The notes beneath the pieces were generated by a model, which made no database searches, was not told where the DNA came from, and saw only the letters and a program-made list of their open reading frames with translations. Positions 15,480 to 25,395 of a DNA stretch of 64,000 nt are shown piece after piece (positions within the stretch are counted from its first letter, which is position 1; each line of letters begins with the position of its first letter). The position numbers were made by a program, and so were the translations under genes. The stretch lies in contig NZ_CAJVCE010000025.1 of the NCBI RefSeq assembly GCF_910594985.1, positions 28,989 to 92,988 of the forward strand, read 5' to 3'. This DNA is from Paenibacillus allorhizosphaerae. GTDB lineage: Bacteria; Bacillota; Bacilli; Paenibacillales; NBRC-103111.

Positions 15480-16910
15480 TTACCTGCTGAGCCAAGGCGA
15501 AGCTTTGCTCGATCTTGACGAGGAATGCGAGGCACGTCGGTTGCGCTCGATCAGGCTGCTGATCGCCGCGCGCGCCGCGCTTTGCTTGGAATTCCGTTTA
15601 GGCGCTTTCTTTTTGGCCGCTGCGGCTTCTTCTTTGACCTGTGTAATCGTTGCCTGCTCACCACGCGATTTGTCTACCCCTGCGGACTTCTCCATGCCCC
15701 CGATGTGTTCATTTTCGCTCCACGGCATCTGCATCCCGAATGGAGAAGCGCCATGTCCCGGGTAAAAAGGCTCGCTAGGATAGCCGCTGACCCCGGCAGT
15801 CGGATAGTGGGTCGGATAGGCGGTCGGGTAACTGCTCGGGAATGCCGGTTCGGCCATATACGGCATGATCGGCATGTGATGATGGAAATGATCATGCGGC
15901 ATGGCAAGGAACGGTTCGTTCGGGTGCACCATCTCCGGGAAGAAATCCGGATGGTGGTCGGCGTAAGGAAGCGTCTGGGCTCCACCGCCGCATCCGCAAC
16001 CGCAGTCTCCACCCTTCATCGGTTGAGGCGTATACATCAGCGGCTCGTAATGAGGCATTTCCGCCGCATGCATCATTGTAGGCATTGTCTGCATTGTCTG
16101 CATTGTCTGCATTGTCGGCATTGTCGGCATCGTCGGCATCGTCGGCATTGTCGGCATGATCGGCAGCTCCGGCGGTGCCCATTCGTTCTCCTTGCCTTTG
16201 CCGGACGGCTGTTCATGCACCATCGCCTCGACAGCTGGCATCTGGAATTGCTGGAACGGATGCTGAGCCGGCTGCTCAGGGATCGCCCAATTCGGATACG
16301 GATTGCTCATATGTTCATTCGGCACATAATGATGAACGCCTTCGAGCCCGGTCGTATGCTCCGTTGCCGGAAACTCAATATTCGGGAATGGATGAATATT
16401 GGGCACGTTCGGGAAATGCGAAAGGTTCGGGTTTACCGGAGCTTCCATAACCGGTGCCACATTCGTTGGCATTGGCGCCGGCGCCTCCGGCAGTTCCGAG
16501 ATCGGCGCCGCTTCGAGCGGCAATATTTGCGAAGTGTCCGCTTTCGGCTGCGGGGTCGGATTGGGATTCGCCGCAGGCTTCAGCTTCGGAATATATACGA
16601 TATCGCCGGTCATGAGCACATTCGGATTTTTCAGCTGCGGGTTGGCCGCCACCATGTCGGCAAGCGGAACGCCCCAAGCTTTTCCGAGCTTCCAGAGCGA
16701 GTCGCCTTGAACTACCGTATGTTTATACAAGTAGTCGGTGGGCGGAGTTACCGGCTTAGCCTCGTTGGGGATTTTCACCTTCATCCCCACGTCGATGACG
16801 TTCGGATCGGCGATTTGCGGATTGGCCGCAATCAGCTTATCGAGCTCGATGTGGTACTTCTGCGCGATCTCGTATAAGGATTCGCCCTTTTTTACAATAT
16901 GGATCTTCAC
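15480..16910 (-). CDS. safA: SafA-like spore coat assembly protein with two LysM domains
   Basis: 476 residues from the GTG at 16910, eight bases after GGAGG. The first LysM begins KIHIVKKGESLYEIAQKYHI (about 2-47) and the second HTVVQGDSLWKLGKAWGV (about 62-108). The rest is Pro/Met/His-rich and low in complexity: a run of (P/Q)TM triplets near 245-275 encoded by 9-bp repeats, a cysteine-glycine patch GGDCGCGCGGG, many HHH-type patches, and a basic C-terminus. SafA directs inner-coat assembly and interacts with SpoVID, also encoded here. The place between bofC/lepB and the phe genes matches B. subtilis safA. The tail resembles other coat proteins more than SafA itself. Confidence 0.8.
   Translation of the reverse strand: MKIHIVKKGESLYEIAQKYHIELDKLIAANPQIADPNVIDVGMKVKIPNEAKPVTPPTDYLYKHTVVQGDSLWKLGKAWGVPLADMVAANPQLKNPNVLMTGDIVYIPKLKPAANPNPTPQPKADTSQILPLEAAPISELPEAPAPMPTNVAPVMEAPVNPNLSHFPNVPNIHPFPNIEFPATEHTTGLEGVHHYVPNEHMSNPYPNWAIPEQPAQHPFQQFQMPAVEAMVHEQPSGKGKENEWAPPELPIMPTMPTMPTMPTMPTMQTMQTMQTMPTMMHAAEMPHYEPLMYTPQPMKGGDCGCGCGGGAQTLPYADHHPDFFPEMVHPNEPFLAMPHDHFHHHMPIMPYMAEPAFPSSYPTAYPTHYPTAGVSGYPSEPFYPGHGASPFGMQMPWSENEHIGGMEKSAGVDKSRGEQATITQVKEEAAAAKKKAPKRNSKQSAARAAISSLIERNRRASHSSSRSSKASPWLSR
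16072..16160 (-). repeat. 9-bp in-frame tandem repeat inside safA
   Basis: About ten units of the form CATTGTCTG or CATTGTCGG (plus strand), encoding repeated Pro/Gln-Thr-Met. The unit length keeps the frame, so copy-number change would alter only tail length. Confidence 0.85.
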
Positions 16911-17230
16911 TGCATAAACCTCCTTCAAGTTTTACGAGTCAAACGACCTCAATCGGCCAGCTGGGTCATACGTAAGCAAGCTAACTTGAAATGAGGACCT
17001 ACCGCTTACGCGCCAGAGCAAAATGACATTACAGTTTATGCAGTAAGTTGGGCATTTGACCATCCGTTCTTTAAAAAAGTTCCTATTTGCGTAACTACCC
17101 GCATTTGAGGAACGATTCATTGGAGCAATAAAAGCAATGAAATATTGAAGTACCGCAGGAAAACAATCCATTTTTTATAATATTTGCTAATTTATTGTAT
17201 TTTCATCGCACTTGCAACAATATTCCATAA
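16911..17230. other. AT-rich intergenic stretch, no gene seen
   Basis: About 320 bases between safA and the RCC1 remnant. Only short frames without ribosome sites or recognisable motifs are present. It is clearly richer in A and T than the flanks and includes TTTTTTATAATATTTGC, which resembles a -10 region but has no supporting -35. Confidence 0.5.
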
Positions 17231-17743
17231 AATGGCGTCAAACTAGATAATATTACGGATGCCGTAGATCTCGCCTATATTTACCAAGCGTCGCAATCGA
17301 AATTGGCGATCGTTAAGAAAGACGGCACCGTGTGGAAGTGGACTGGCGATGAATGCTTTTTTGCAATGAAAAAAGACGCTACGATCTGGGGCTAGGGGAA
17401 TAACCTGCATGGACAGCTCGGTTTGAAAGTACAACAAATATACGAAACCCCCGAACTCTTTCCCGGGTTGACCGAATCTACGTTCGCGCTCAAAAAAGAT
17501 GGAACCGTATGGTCATGGGGTTTTGAGCTTGACAGGACACCGGTGATCGGCACCTCGATTGACCCGGAGCTTAAACGTGTGGAAGGATTAAGCGATGTCA
17601 AAAAAATCGCCTGCGGCGGTGCCCATGTCTTAGCGGTATTGAAGGACGGTTCGCTATGGGCATGGGGCTCGAATGTTTACGGCCAATTGGGTGACGGAAC
17701 GTTCCAGGACAGCGGAAAGCCGATTCCGATTGTTCTCAAATAA
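17231..17743 (+). pseudogene. RCC1-repeat (beta-propeller) protein remnant
   Basis: One frame stays open from 17231 to the stop at 17743 except for a single TAG near 17392. Translation shows RCC1-type units: KLAIVKKDGTVWKW, AMKKDATIWG-stop-GNNLHGQLGL, TFALKKDGTVWSWGFE, and HVLAVLKDGSLWAWGSNVYG followed by QLGDGTF. The stop falls exactly where the repeat expects tryptophan (TGG to TAG). The first unit is shortened, the frame lacks a start and a signal peptide, and only about three units remain of the usual six or seven. This is best read as the decayed 3' end of a larger secreted RCC1-repeat gene. The last 106 residues (from 17423) remain open. Confidence 0.75.
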
Positions 17744-17859
17744 TCATGTCTATTTACGTAATGCCGCTTCTTACGTTAAAACGGAAAGCAAGAGTGCGGT
17801 CGCAATGGACCGTGGCAAAAGGCGACATGATTCCTTATCCGGTTCCAGCTTTCTTACGC

Positions 17860-17901
17860 AAAAAGAACCTCATCTCCTGCGCGGGATTGAGGTTCTTTTA
17901 T
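17860..17901. terminator. Bidirectional terminator after ilvE
   Basis: AAAAAGAACCTCA, a 14-base loop, TGAGGTTCTTTTA. T-runs on both strands; it ends the leftward amino-acid operon and faces the RCC1 remnant. Confidence 0.85.
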
Positions 17902-17916
17902 GTAACGAGACTACCG

Positions 17917-18795
17917 TTATTCGTACACCTTTACGCCGTCGATTTCGACCAGCTTGCGGAATTCCTTCAGCAGGTGGGTCGTGATGGGGCCGGCTTTGCC
18001 TTCACCGATGATGCGGGCATCGACTTCGCGAACCGCGATGACTTCGGCGGCCGTTCCGGTAAAGAACACTTCGTCGGCTACGTATACGTCATGCAGCGTA
18101 AACGGCTCTTCCTTGAGCGTGTAGCCCAGCTCGCCGCAGATCTCGATGATCGCCGCGCGGGTAATGCCTTCCAGCGCTCCGACGTAGCATGGCGGAGTGT
18201 AGACAACGCCTCTCTTCACGATAAAGATGTTGTCTGACGAGCCTTCCGCTACATACCCTTGCGAATTGAGCATGATAGCTTCGCCTACGCCTGCGAGGTT
18301 GGCCTGGATTTTAACCAAAATGTTGTTCAAATAGTTGAGCGATTTGATCTTCGGATTGAGCGCATCCGGCACGTTGCGGCGGGTCGAGACGGATACCGTC
18401 TTCAGGCCCCTCAAGTATGCCTCCTCCGGGTAGATCGACAGCTGCTCCACGATGATGATCACGTTCGCTTTCGGCGATCGGCGCGGGTCCAGACCCAAAT
18501 CCCCCGGTCCGCGGGAGACGACCAAACGAATGTAACCGTCGCGCAGCTCGTTGCGGCGAATCGTCTCGATCAGCACCTGCTGCATTTCATCCTGTTTCAG
18601 CGGAATGTCGAGCATAATGGATTTAGCCGAATCATACAGTCGGTCCAAATGCTCCTTGCTTTTAAAAATGTTGCCGTTGTAAATCCGAATGCCCTCGAAG
18701 ATCCCGTCTCCATACAAAAAGCCATGATCGTATACCGAGATTTTCGCGTCCTCTTTGCTGACGTACTGACCGTTTAAGTAGATGATTTGTGCCAT
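17917..18795 (-). CDS. ilvE: Branched-chain-amino-acid aminotransferase
   Basis: 292 residues from the ATG at 18795 (GGAGGTG about ten bases upstream). Fold-type IV PLP enzyme: YDHGFLYGDGIFEGIRIYNG (about 20-40), the PLP lysine in KIKSLNYLNNILVK (about 150-163), then AEGSSDNIFIV and LEGITRAAI. It transfers the amino group to make valine, leucine and isoleucine. It is the last gene of the pheB-hom-thrC-thrB-pheA run, five bases after pheA. D-amino-acid aminotransferase is a relative, but the length and motifs favour IlvE. Confidence 0.9.
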   Translation of the reverse strand: MAQIIYLNGQYVSKEDAKISVYDHGFLYGDGIFEGIRIYNGNIFKSKEHLDRLYDSAKSIMLDIPLKQDEMQQVLIETIRRNELRDGYIRLVVSRGPGDLGLDPRRSPKANVIIIVEQLSIYPEEAYLRGLKTVSVSTRRNVPDALNPKIKSLNYLNNILVKIQANLAGVGEAIMLNSQGYVAEGSSDNIFIVKRGVVYTPPCYVGALEGITRAAIIEICGELGYTLKEEPFTLHDVYVADEVFFTGTAAEVIAVREVDARIIGEGKAGPITTHLLKEFRKLVEIDGVKVYE

Positions 18796-18800
18796 GTCTT

Positions 18801-19688
18801 CTACACCTCCGAAGTGTCGGGTACGTAATCGTAAGTCGGGTAGCAACCCAATATGCGAACCTGACAGCCGATCGCTTCGATTTCTTGAAGGGCTGCCGGG
18901 AGCAAAACGGAATCCATGGAAGCTTCAATATCGATGTAAAAGAAATAAGTGCCTAGCTTTTTCTTCGTCGGACGCGATTCAATCTTGGACAAGTTGATCC
19001 GTCTCCAGGAGAAAGCCGACAACACCTGATGCAGCGCGCCCGGATAATCGGACGGCAGCGTAACCAATATCGTCGTCTTCGTCCGGTTCGCCGGCTTCGC
19101 GCCTTCGAATTTCTCGCGCCCGATCAGAATGAACCGGGTAAAATTGTCCTCGTGATCGTGAATGCCTTTAGCCAGCGTCTCCAGTCCGTACATCGTACCG
19201 GCGGCAAGCGGTGCGAGCGCCGCAACTTGGGTGCGTGCAAGCTCCTTTACCAGACGCGCCGCTTCCCCGTTGCTGCCTACCGCTTCAAGCTCCACATGAG
19301 GCAAATACTGCCGCAAAAACTGCTGGCACTGCGCTAGCGTAACCCCGTGCGAATACACTTTGCGGATTCGCTTGCAGCTTTCTTCCATCGTCCCGGACGC
19401 TACGCCTTCCTGCGGGAGACGAAGAAGGTTGATGGAAATCGGATACACCCATTCCGCCTGGATCGGCAAATCGACTTCATGCACAAGGGTGTCCACATGC
19501 AGGTTTACGGAGCCTTCGAACGTATTCTCGATCGGGATGACGCTGTAATCCGTCATTCCGTCTACCGTCGACTGAAATACGTCGGGGATCAACTTGTAAT
19601 TCACGTATTCATAAGACGACCTGCCGAGAAAATAATGCGCCGATTCCTCGGTAAAGGTACCCGGCCCTAGAAGAGCTATTTTCTTCAT
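18801..19688 (-). CDS. pheA: Prephenate dehydratase
   Basis: 295 residues. N-terminal catalytic domain begins KKIALLGPGTFTEESAHYFL and includes DYSVIPIENTFEGSVN (about 47-62). The C-terminal ACT domain (about 195-280) has the phenylalanine-binding GALHQVLSAFS and LSKIESRPTKKKLGTYFFY motifs. It converts prephenate to phenylpyruvate and is expected to be inhibited by phenylalanine. Its start overlaps the thrB stop (ATGA), indicating coupling. Confidence 0.95.
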   Translation of the reverse strand: MKKIALLGPGTFTEESAHYFLGRSSYEYVNYKLIPDVFQSTVDGMTDYSVIPIENTFEGSVNLHVDTLVHEVDLPIQAEWVYPISINLLRLPQEGVASGTMEESCKRIRKVYSHGVTLAQCQQFLRQYLPHVELEAVGSNGEAARLVKELARTQVAALAPLAAGTMYGLETLAKGIHDHEDNFTRFILIGREKFEGAKPANRTKTTILVTLPSDYPGALHQVLSAFSWRRINLSKIESRPTKKKLGTYFFYIDIEASMDSVLLPAALQEIEAIGCQVRILGCYPTYDYVPDTSEV

Positions 19689-20677
19689 GCACGGACATCT
19701 CCTTTGATCATTTCCATTAACGGCGCTTTCGGCTCATCCCCCGCCGTCCAAGCTTCGATCTGCACGCCCTGCCGATCGGGACTCAGCCACATCATCGTGG
19801 CTTCAATGCCTTCCTGCCGCAGCGTACCGATCATGAAGTTTTCCAGCTCCGCCTTGCGGGAGCTGGCGCGATCCACGAGCGCAAGCATCGTCGGGCCCGC
19901 GCCGCTGAGCGCGACGCCGAGGGCGCCGTGCTCCGTCGCCTCGGCGAGAATGTGGCCGAGGCCTGGCACGAGCGGCGCACGGTAAGGCTGATGCAGCGCG
20001 TCCTTCATCGCGCGCGAGATCATGTCGAGCCGCCCGGTGCAGAAGGCGGCGACGAGCAGCGAGGAATGCCCTACGTTGAAGACGGCATTCTCGAGGCTTT
20101 GCTGGCGCGGCAGCACCCCGCGCGCCTTCTCCGTCGCCAGCTGGAAGTGCGGGATCGCCACCAGCACTTCCAGCTGCGGGTCGGGCTCTACGCGGATATG
20201 CTCCGCCCGCGTCCCGTCCCAGAAGGCGACGACGAGGCCGCCGAACAGTGAAGCCCCGACATTGTCGGGGTGGTGCTCGAGCTCCGTCGCCATCTGGAAC
20301 AGCGTGTCATCGGACAGCGGACTGCCGATGAGCGCATTGGCGGCTGCGAGGCCGCCTACGATCGCTGACGCGCTGCTGCCGAGCCCGCGCGTCAGCGGGA
20401 TATCGCTGTACATCGCAATATCCAGTTCGGGCAGGCTGACGCCGGCCCGCTTGAATACCATTTGCGCTACCTCATAGATGAGGTTGCTCTTGTCCGTCGG
20501 CACGCCGTTCATTTGATCGCCATGCAGCGTGATCCGCGTTTGGTCGGCAACGCCCATTTCGATCCATGCGTACAAGTCCAGCGCCATGCCTAGCGTATCG
20601 AAGCCGGGCCCGAGGTTGGCCGTGCTCGCCGGCACTTTGACGCGAACTTTGCTGATGCGGTTGCGGTTCTCTTCCAT
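19685..20677 (-). CDS. thrB: Homoserine kinase
   Basis: 330 residues of the GHMP kinase family. N-terminal VRVKVPASTANLGPGFDTLG, the phosphate loop PLTRGLGSSASAIVGG (about 90-105), and the C-terminal GVALSGAGPTMLAL. It makes O-phosphohomoserine, the substrate of ThrC encoded just upstream. It lies 13 bases after thrC and overlaps pheA by four bases. Local GC content is higher than in its neighbours, mainly at third positions. Confidence 0.95.
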   Translation of the reverse strand: MEENRNRISKVRVKVPASTANLGPGFDTLGMALDLYAWIEMGVADQTRITLHGDQMNGVPTDKSNLIYEVAQMVFKRAGVSLPELDIAMYSDIPLTRGLGSSASAIVGGLAAANALIGSPLSDDTLFQMATELEHHPDNVGASLFGGLVVAFWDGTRAEHIRVEPDPQLEVLVAIPHFQLATEKARGVLPRQQSLENAVFNVGHSSLLVAAFCTGRLDMISRAMKDALHQPYRAPLVPGLGHILAEATEHGALGVALSGAGPTMLALVDRASSRKAELENFMIGTLRQEGIEATMMWLSPDRQGVQIEAWTAGDEPKAPLMEMIKGDVRA

Positions 20678-20690
20678 CCTGCAATCGCCC

Positions 20691-21752
<1,062 letters not shown>

Positions 21753-21758
21753 GATTGA

Positions 21759-23045
21759 TTAGCCCTCCACTCGGTATACGCTCTTGATCGCATGGACCAC
21801 GTCCATGGACTCGAATTTGTTTAATACTTTATTCATTGCCGCTTTATTGGCGTCATGGGTAATGATGATGATTTCAGCGAGCGGATTCGTCGCATTCGGA
21901 TGCTGCAGCACCGACTCGAGGCTCACTTCGTATTCAGCGAACACCTGCGTAATTTGCGCAAGTACGCCCGCTTTGTCTTCCACATGCAAGAGAATGAAAT
22001 TTTTCGAAGAAATTTGCTCGTCGGTCTTCAGCTTCTTCTCTTTGTAAGGCACAAAACCGCGGCGGCCGTTCACGCCCAGATTCAAGTTGCGAACGACAGC
22101 AACAAGGTCGGCGACGACCGAAGTGGCCGTCGGCATTTCGCCGGCGCCGGGCCCGTAGAACATCGTTTCTCCCACCGCTTCGCCGTACACATACACCGCG
22201 TTGAAAACTCCATTGACCGCGGCGAGCGGATGCGACGTTCTGACCATCGTCGGCTGCACGCTGATGCTGATATGATCGTCCTGGCGTTCTGCAATGCCAA
22301 GCAGCTTGACTTCGTAACCGAGACGCTTGCCGTAGGTTATGTCTTCTTTGCTTACTTTCGAGATGCCCTTCACTTCCACATCGCCGAGCGACACATTCGC
22401 ATGGAAGCCGAGTGTGCCGAGGATCGTCATTTTGCGGGCGGCGTCAAAACCTTCCACATCGGAGGTCGGGTCACTCTCTGCATAGCCGAGCTGCTGCGCT
22501 TCCTTTAGCACATCTCCGTAAGCGGCGCCTTCCTGGCTCATTTTCGTCAAAATATAGTTGGTCGTGCCGTTGACGATCCCCATTATTTTCGTGATCCGGT
22601 CGGAAGAAAAGCCTTCGATCAGCGTCCGGATGATCGGAATGCCGCCCGCTACGCTTGCTTCGTAGAATACGTCGCAGCCTTTTTCCGCCGCTTTTTTCAA
22701 AATTTCCGGCCCGTGCAGCGCCATTAAATCTTTGTTCGCCGTCACGATATGTTTTCCCTGCTCCAATGCCGCTAGAATCAGTTCTTTCGCGAGATCGATG
22801 CCGCCCATCACTTCTACGACGACGTCGATCTCCGGGTTTTGCACAACGTCCCACGGGTTGTCGGTCAGTTTATCGGACGAGACGCTGATGTTGCGGTGTT
22901 TATTTTTATCCTGCACCAATATTTTCGAAATCTCAATCGGCGAGCCCGATTGACTAAACAAATCGGCTTGATGCCCCTCCACAATGCGGACGACCCCGGT
23001 TCCTACCGTGCCCAGTCCCAATAAGCCTACTTTGATCGGTTTCAT
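21759..23045 (-). CDS. hom: Homoserine dehydrogenase
   Basis: 428 residues from the ATG at 23045, eight bases after AGGAGG (the ATG six bases upstream is too close to the ribosome site). Rossmann start IKVGLLGLGTVGTGVVRIVE, catalytic-domain motifs MGGIDLAKELILAALEQGKH, TANKDLMALHG and IMGIVNGTTNYILTKM, and a C-terminal ACT domain (about 350-425). It reduces aspartate semialdehyde to homoserine, with threonine inhibition expected through ACT. Confidence 0.96.
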   Translation of the reverse strand: MKPIKVGLLGLGTVGTGVVRIVEGHQADLFSQSGSPIEISKILVQDKNKHRNISVSSDKLTDNPWDVVQNPEIDVVVEVMGGIDLAKELILAALEQGKHIVTANKDLMALHGPEILKKAAEKGCDVFYEASVAGGIPIIRTLIEGFSSDRITKIMGIVNGTTNYILTKMSQEGAAYGDVLKEAQQLGYAESDPTSDVEGFDAARKMTILGTLGFHANVSLGDVEVKGISKVSKEDITYGKRLGYEVKLLGIAERQDDHISISVQPTMVRTSHPLAAVNGVFNAVYVYGEAVGETMFYGPGAGEMPTATSVVADLVAVVRNLNLGVNGRRGFVPYKEKKLKTDEQISSKNFILLHVEDKAGVLAQITQVFAEYEVSLESVLQHPNATNPLAEIIIITHDANKAAMNKVLNKFESMDVVHAIKSVYRVEG

Positions 23046-23067
23046 GCGCATAACCTCCTAATGTATT

Positions 23068-23559
23068 TTACCCCTGCCCGACCAAGGTTGCACGGGTGAC
23101 GCCGTCTTGTCGGCGCAGTTTGTCCAACAGAACAGCGACGCTTTCCTCCATCAACGACGTTTCTACGGAAATGACGACATTCGCCATGCCCTGCAATGGA
23201 ATCGTCTGGTGAATCGTCAGCACATTGCCTTCCAGTCCCGCTATCATCGCCAGTACTCTCGATAAAATGCCCGAGCGATGCTCCAGGTCCATCGAGATGG
23301 TAACGATGCGTTCGCGTTCCAGCTTGCTGAGCGGAAAGATGCCGTCTTTGTACTTATAAAAAGCACTACGGCTCAGTTCTACCTGCTCTACCGCTTCGTG
23401 GATCGTTTTGACCTCGCCTCGGGCGAGCAGCTCTTTGGCCTGAATCGTCTTGATCAGCGCTTCCGGCAAAATGTCCTCGCGCACCAAATAGTAACGCTCT
23501 AACCCTGCCGGTGTACCCTGCGTTGCGTATTTGTCCGGCACTGTAACAGTCCTCTCCAA
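23068..23559 (-). CDS. pheB: PheB-like ACT-domain protein
   Basis: 163 residues. The N-terminal helical part (YYLVREDILPEALIKTIQAK and LSRSAFYKYKDGIFPL) is typical of the PheB/UPF0735 family, and an ACT domain spans about 85-160 (ERIVTISMDLEHRSGILSRV). B. subtilis pheB lies before pheA; here hom, thrC and thrB have come between them. Its role is probably regulatory, sensing an amino acid; chorismate mutase activity is not established. First gene of the operon. Confidence 0.9.
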   Translation of the reverse strand: MERTVTVPDKYATQGTPAGLERYYLVREDILPEALIKTIQAKELLARGEVKTIHEAVEQVELSRSAFYKYKDGIFPLSKLERERIVTISMDLEHRSGILSRVLAMIAGLEGNVLTIHQTIPLQGMANVVISVETSLMEESVAVLLDKLRRQDGVTRATLVGQG

Positions 23560-23586
23560 AAAGACGATTGTTTTTACCTAGTGGAC

Positions 23587-23616
23587 ATTATATCGCAAAC
23601 CCGATCAACCCTGCAA
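23587..23616 (-). promoter_or_regulatory. Candidate sigma-A promoter for pheB-hom-thrC-thrB-pheA-ilvE
   Basis: Minus strand TTGCAG, 18 bases, TATAAT. Perfect -10, weak -35, 28 bases upstream of the pheB start. There is no room for a T-box or attenuator leader. Confidence 0.5.
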
Positions 23617-23690
23617 TAGGCTTTGTTATATAAAATGTGATAAAGTAGTTTCATGTACGCATCACGCCGCAAAAAAGGAGAGACCCGCCT

Positions 23691-24194
23691 TTGATCAGAG
23701 CACGCATTATGGCCGCAGCCATGCTGTTTAACGGCAATGATATGCTGATGATGAAACGCTCGCCGCACCGTACGCTGAACCCCGGCATGTGGGCCGCCGT
23801 AGGAGGTCATCTGGAGCCGGAAGAGATCGGCGATCCCCAGACGGCCGTGCTTCGGGAAATTCACGAAGAGACCGGGCTGCTGCCGGAGGAGATTACGGAT
23901 CTGCACCTCCAGTACATCCTTCTGCGGCTCAATCAGCAGGAAGTCCGGCAGCAATTTATTTATACGGCTTATACGACCCGGCGCAACGTCTCGCAGACGG
24001 ATGAAGGAGAGCTCCACTGGATCGCCCGGGATCAAGTACTGGACCGGAATATTCCGTTCATCTTTCATACGCTGCTCGCCCATTACTTTGACCGCGGTCC
24101 ATCCCCGCATGTGTGGGTAGGCACCGCAGGCTACGCAGCCAGCGGTCTGCCGTCCGTACACTGGACCGAGCTGATCGATCCGCGGCAGACCTAA
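23691..24194 (+). CDS. NUDIX hydrolase
   Basis: 167 residues from a TTG at 23691, ten bases after AAAAAGGAG. A Nudix box is present at about 38-64: GGHLEPEE, then REIHEETGLLPEE. Two extra residues separate the first glutamate from the REIHEE core compared with the usual spacing. The family hydrolyses nucleoside diphosphates linked to another group; the substrate cannot be told from sequence. Divergent from pheB, with an ABC ATPase downstream on the same strand. Confidence 0.85.
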   Translation: MIRARIMAAAMLFNGNDMLMMKRSPHRTLNPGMWAAVGGHLEPEEIGDPQTAVLREIHEETGLLPEEITDLHLQYILLRLNQQEVRQQFIYTAYTTRRNVSQTDEGELHWIARDQVLDRNIPFIFHTLLAHYFDRGPSPHVWVGTAGYAASGLPSVHWTELIDPRQT

Positions 24195-24221
24195 AAGGTT
24201 TGGTTTTGCCGCCGTTGTCAC

Positions 24222-24266
24222 GCAAGCCTCGTCGCATTCGGACGAGGCGGATGGGACGAGGCTTGC
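24222..24266. repeat. Inverted repeat with two alternative partners
   Basis: GCAAGCCTCGTC (24222-24233) pairs perfectly with GACGAGGCTTGC (24255-24266). Its inner part CCTCGTC can instead pair with GACGAGG at 24241-24247. No T-run follows, so a simple terminator is doubtful. Confidence 0.6.
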
Positions 24267-24332
24267 AGATGTGCGGTGCATAGCGGATTTGGGTTCAGAG
24301 AATACAATTTTCTTTTGAAAGGTATGATCAAC

Positions 24333-25130
24333 ATGTCATCAGACGAATTTGAAAACCGTTTTGTCATTGATATACAAACGGCCACTTACCGGAGAGAAAA
24401 CAAAACGCTGCTGAACAATGTATCTTGGCAAGTGCGGGAGCAAGAACATTGGGCGATTCTTGGTTTGAACGGCTCGGGAAAAACAACGCTGCTCAATATG
24501 ATCAACGGTTACATTTGGCCAACAACCGGAACGGTCAGCGTACTTAGCGAAGCGTTCGGAACGATCGATCTTCGGGAGCTTCGTAAATCGATCGGCTGGG
24601 TCAGCTCCTCGCTGCAGGAAAAGCTGTACGGGAGAGACCTCACGCAGGACGTCGTCCTCAGCGGCAAATATGCGACCATCGGGCTATACGACCGCCCGGA
24701 GTCGGACGATTATGACAAAGCTTCGGCGCTGATGGAACAGTTAGGCTGCAAGAAGCTTTGGGACCGGCCTTATGTCACATGCTCCCAAGGCGAAAAGCAG
24801 AAGGTGCTGATCGCCCGCGCGTTAATGGCCTGGCCGCGATTGTTAATATTGGACGAGCCGTGCAACGGCCTCGACTTGTTTTCGCGCGAAACGCTGCTAT
24901 CGGGTGTAGACCAACTCGCCGCGGGCAATGATGCGCCTACGATTCTATTTGTCACCCATCACACCGAGGAAATACTTCCGATTTTCCGCCATACGCTGCT
25001 TCTGCGAAGAGGAGAGGTTTACGGCGCAGGTGAAACGATGAAGCTGCTTACGCCAGACCTCTTAAGCGGATTTTTCGAAACGCCGGTTGATGTACATTGG
25101 CGCAGCAACCGCGCATGGGTAACTGTCTGA
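24333..25130 (+). CDS. ABC transporter ATP-binding protein (YlmA-like)
   Basis: 265 residues from the ATG at 24333 (AAAGG ten bases upstream). Walker A ILGLNGSGKTTLLNMINGYI (about 45-64), signature YVTCSQGEKQKVLIARALM (about 150), Walker B LLILDEPCNGLDLFSRE (about 175) and switch histidine in LFVTHHTEEI. The signature CSQGEKQ is a variant of LSGGQ. No permease gene is adjacent, so the partner is unknown, or the protein acts without one, as B. subtilis YlmA seems to. Confidence 0.88.
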   Translation: MSSDEFENRFVIDIQTATYRRENKTLLNNVSWQVREQEHWAILGLNGSGKTTLLNMINGYIWPTTGTVSVLSEAFGTIDLRELRKSIGWVSSSLQEKLYGRDLTQDVVLSGKYATIGLYDRPESDDYDKASALMEQLGCKKLWDRPYVTCSQGEKQKVLIARALMAWPRLLILDEPCNGLDLFSRETLLSGVDQLAAGNDAPTILFVTHHTEEILPIFRHTLLLRRGEVYGAGETMKLLTPDLLSGFFETPVDVHWRSNRAWVTV

Positions 25131-25317
25131 CCGGGAGTGCAATCTCGGTCATCGGTTTTGGCGGTTGCGCCGCTTCAATGCAGATGTACAGTTCAATGCT
25201 TCTGCTGGAACCAAGTCGGACGTTGGCTACCATCCTCATGCTCTTATACAGTTTCGCTGTACTTCGTAACAGCGCAGAGACGCGCCATCCGTCGTATGGC
25301 ACAGCCGCCACCAGCCC

Positions 25318-25362
25318 CAAAAAAATAGCAACAACCCCACATGAAAAGGTTGTTGCTATCTT
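25318..25362 (-). terminator. Terminator after obgE
   Basis: Minus strand ATAGCAACAACC, a loop of about 12 bases, GGTTGTTGCTATTTTTTT. Strong 12-pair stem with a long T-run. Confidence 0.88.
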
Positions 25363-25395
25363 CAATTACCGTAACAAGGTACCTCACCTACGTGC

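Noticed and set aside
15525..16877. 450-codon rightward frame opposite safA
   Set aside because: It is the antisense of the repeat-rich safA tail; its His/Arg/Cys repeats follow from the 9-bp repeats, and the LysM evidence supports the other strand.
16932..17171. 79-codon leftward frame with two CxxC-like cysteines upstream of safA
   Set aside because: It has no ribosome site, no recognised family and lies in AT-rich non-coding sequence.
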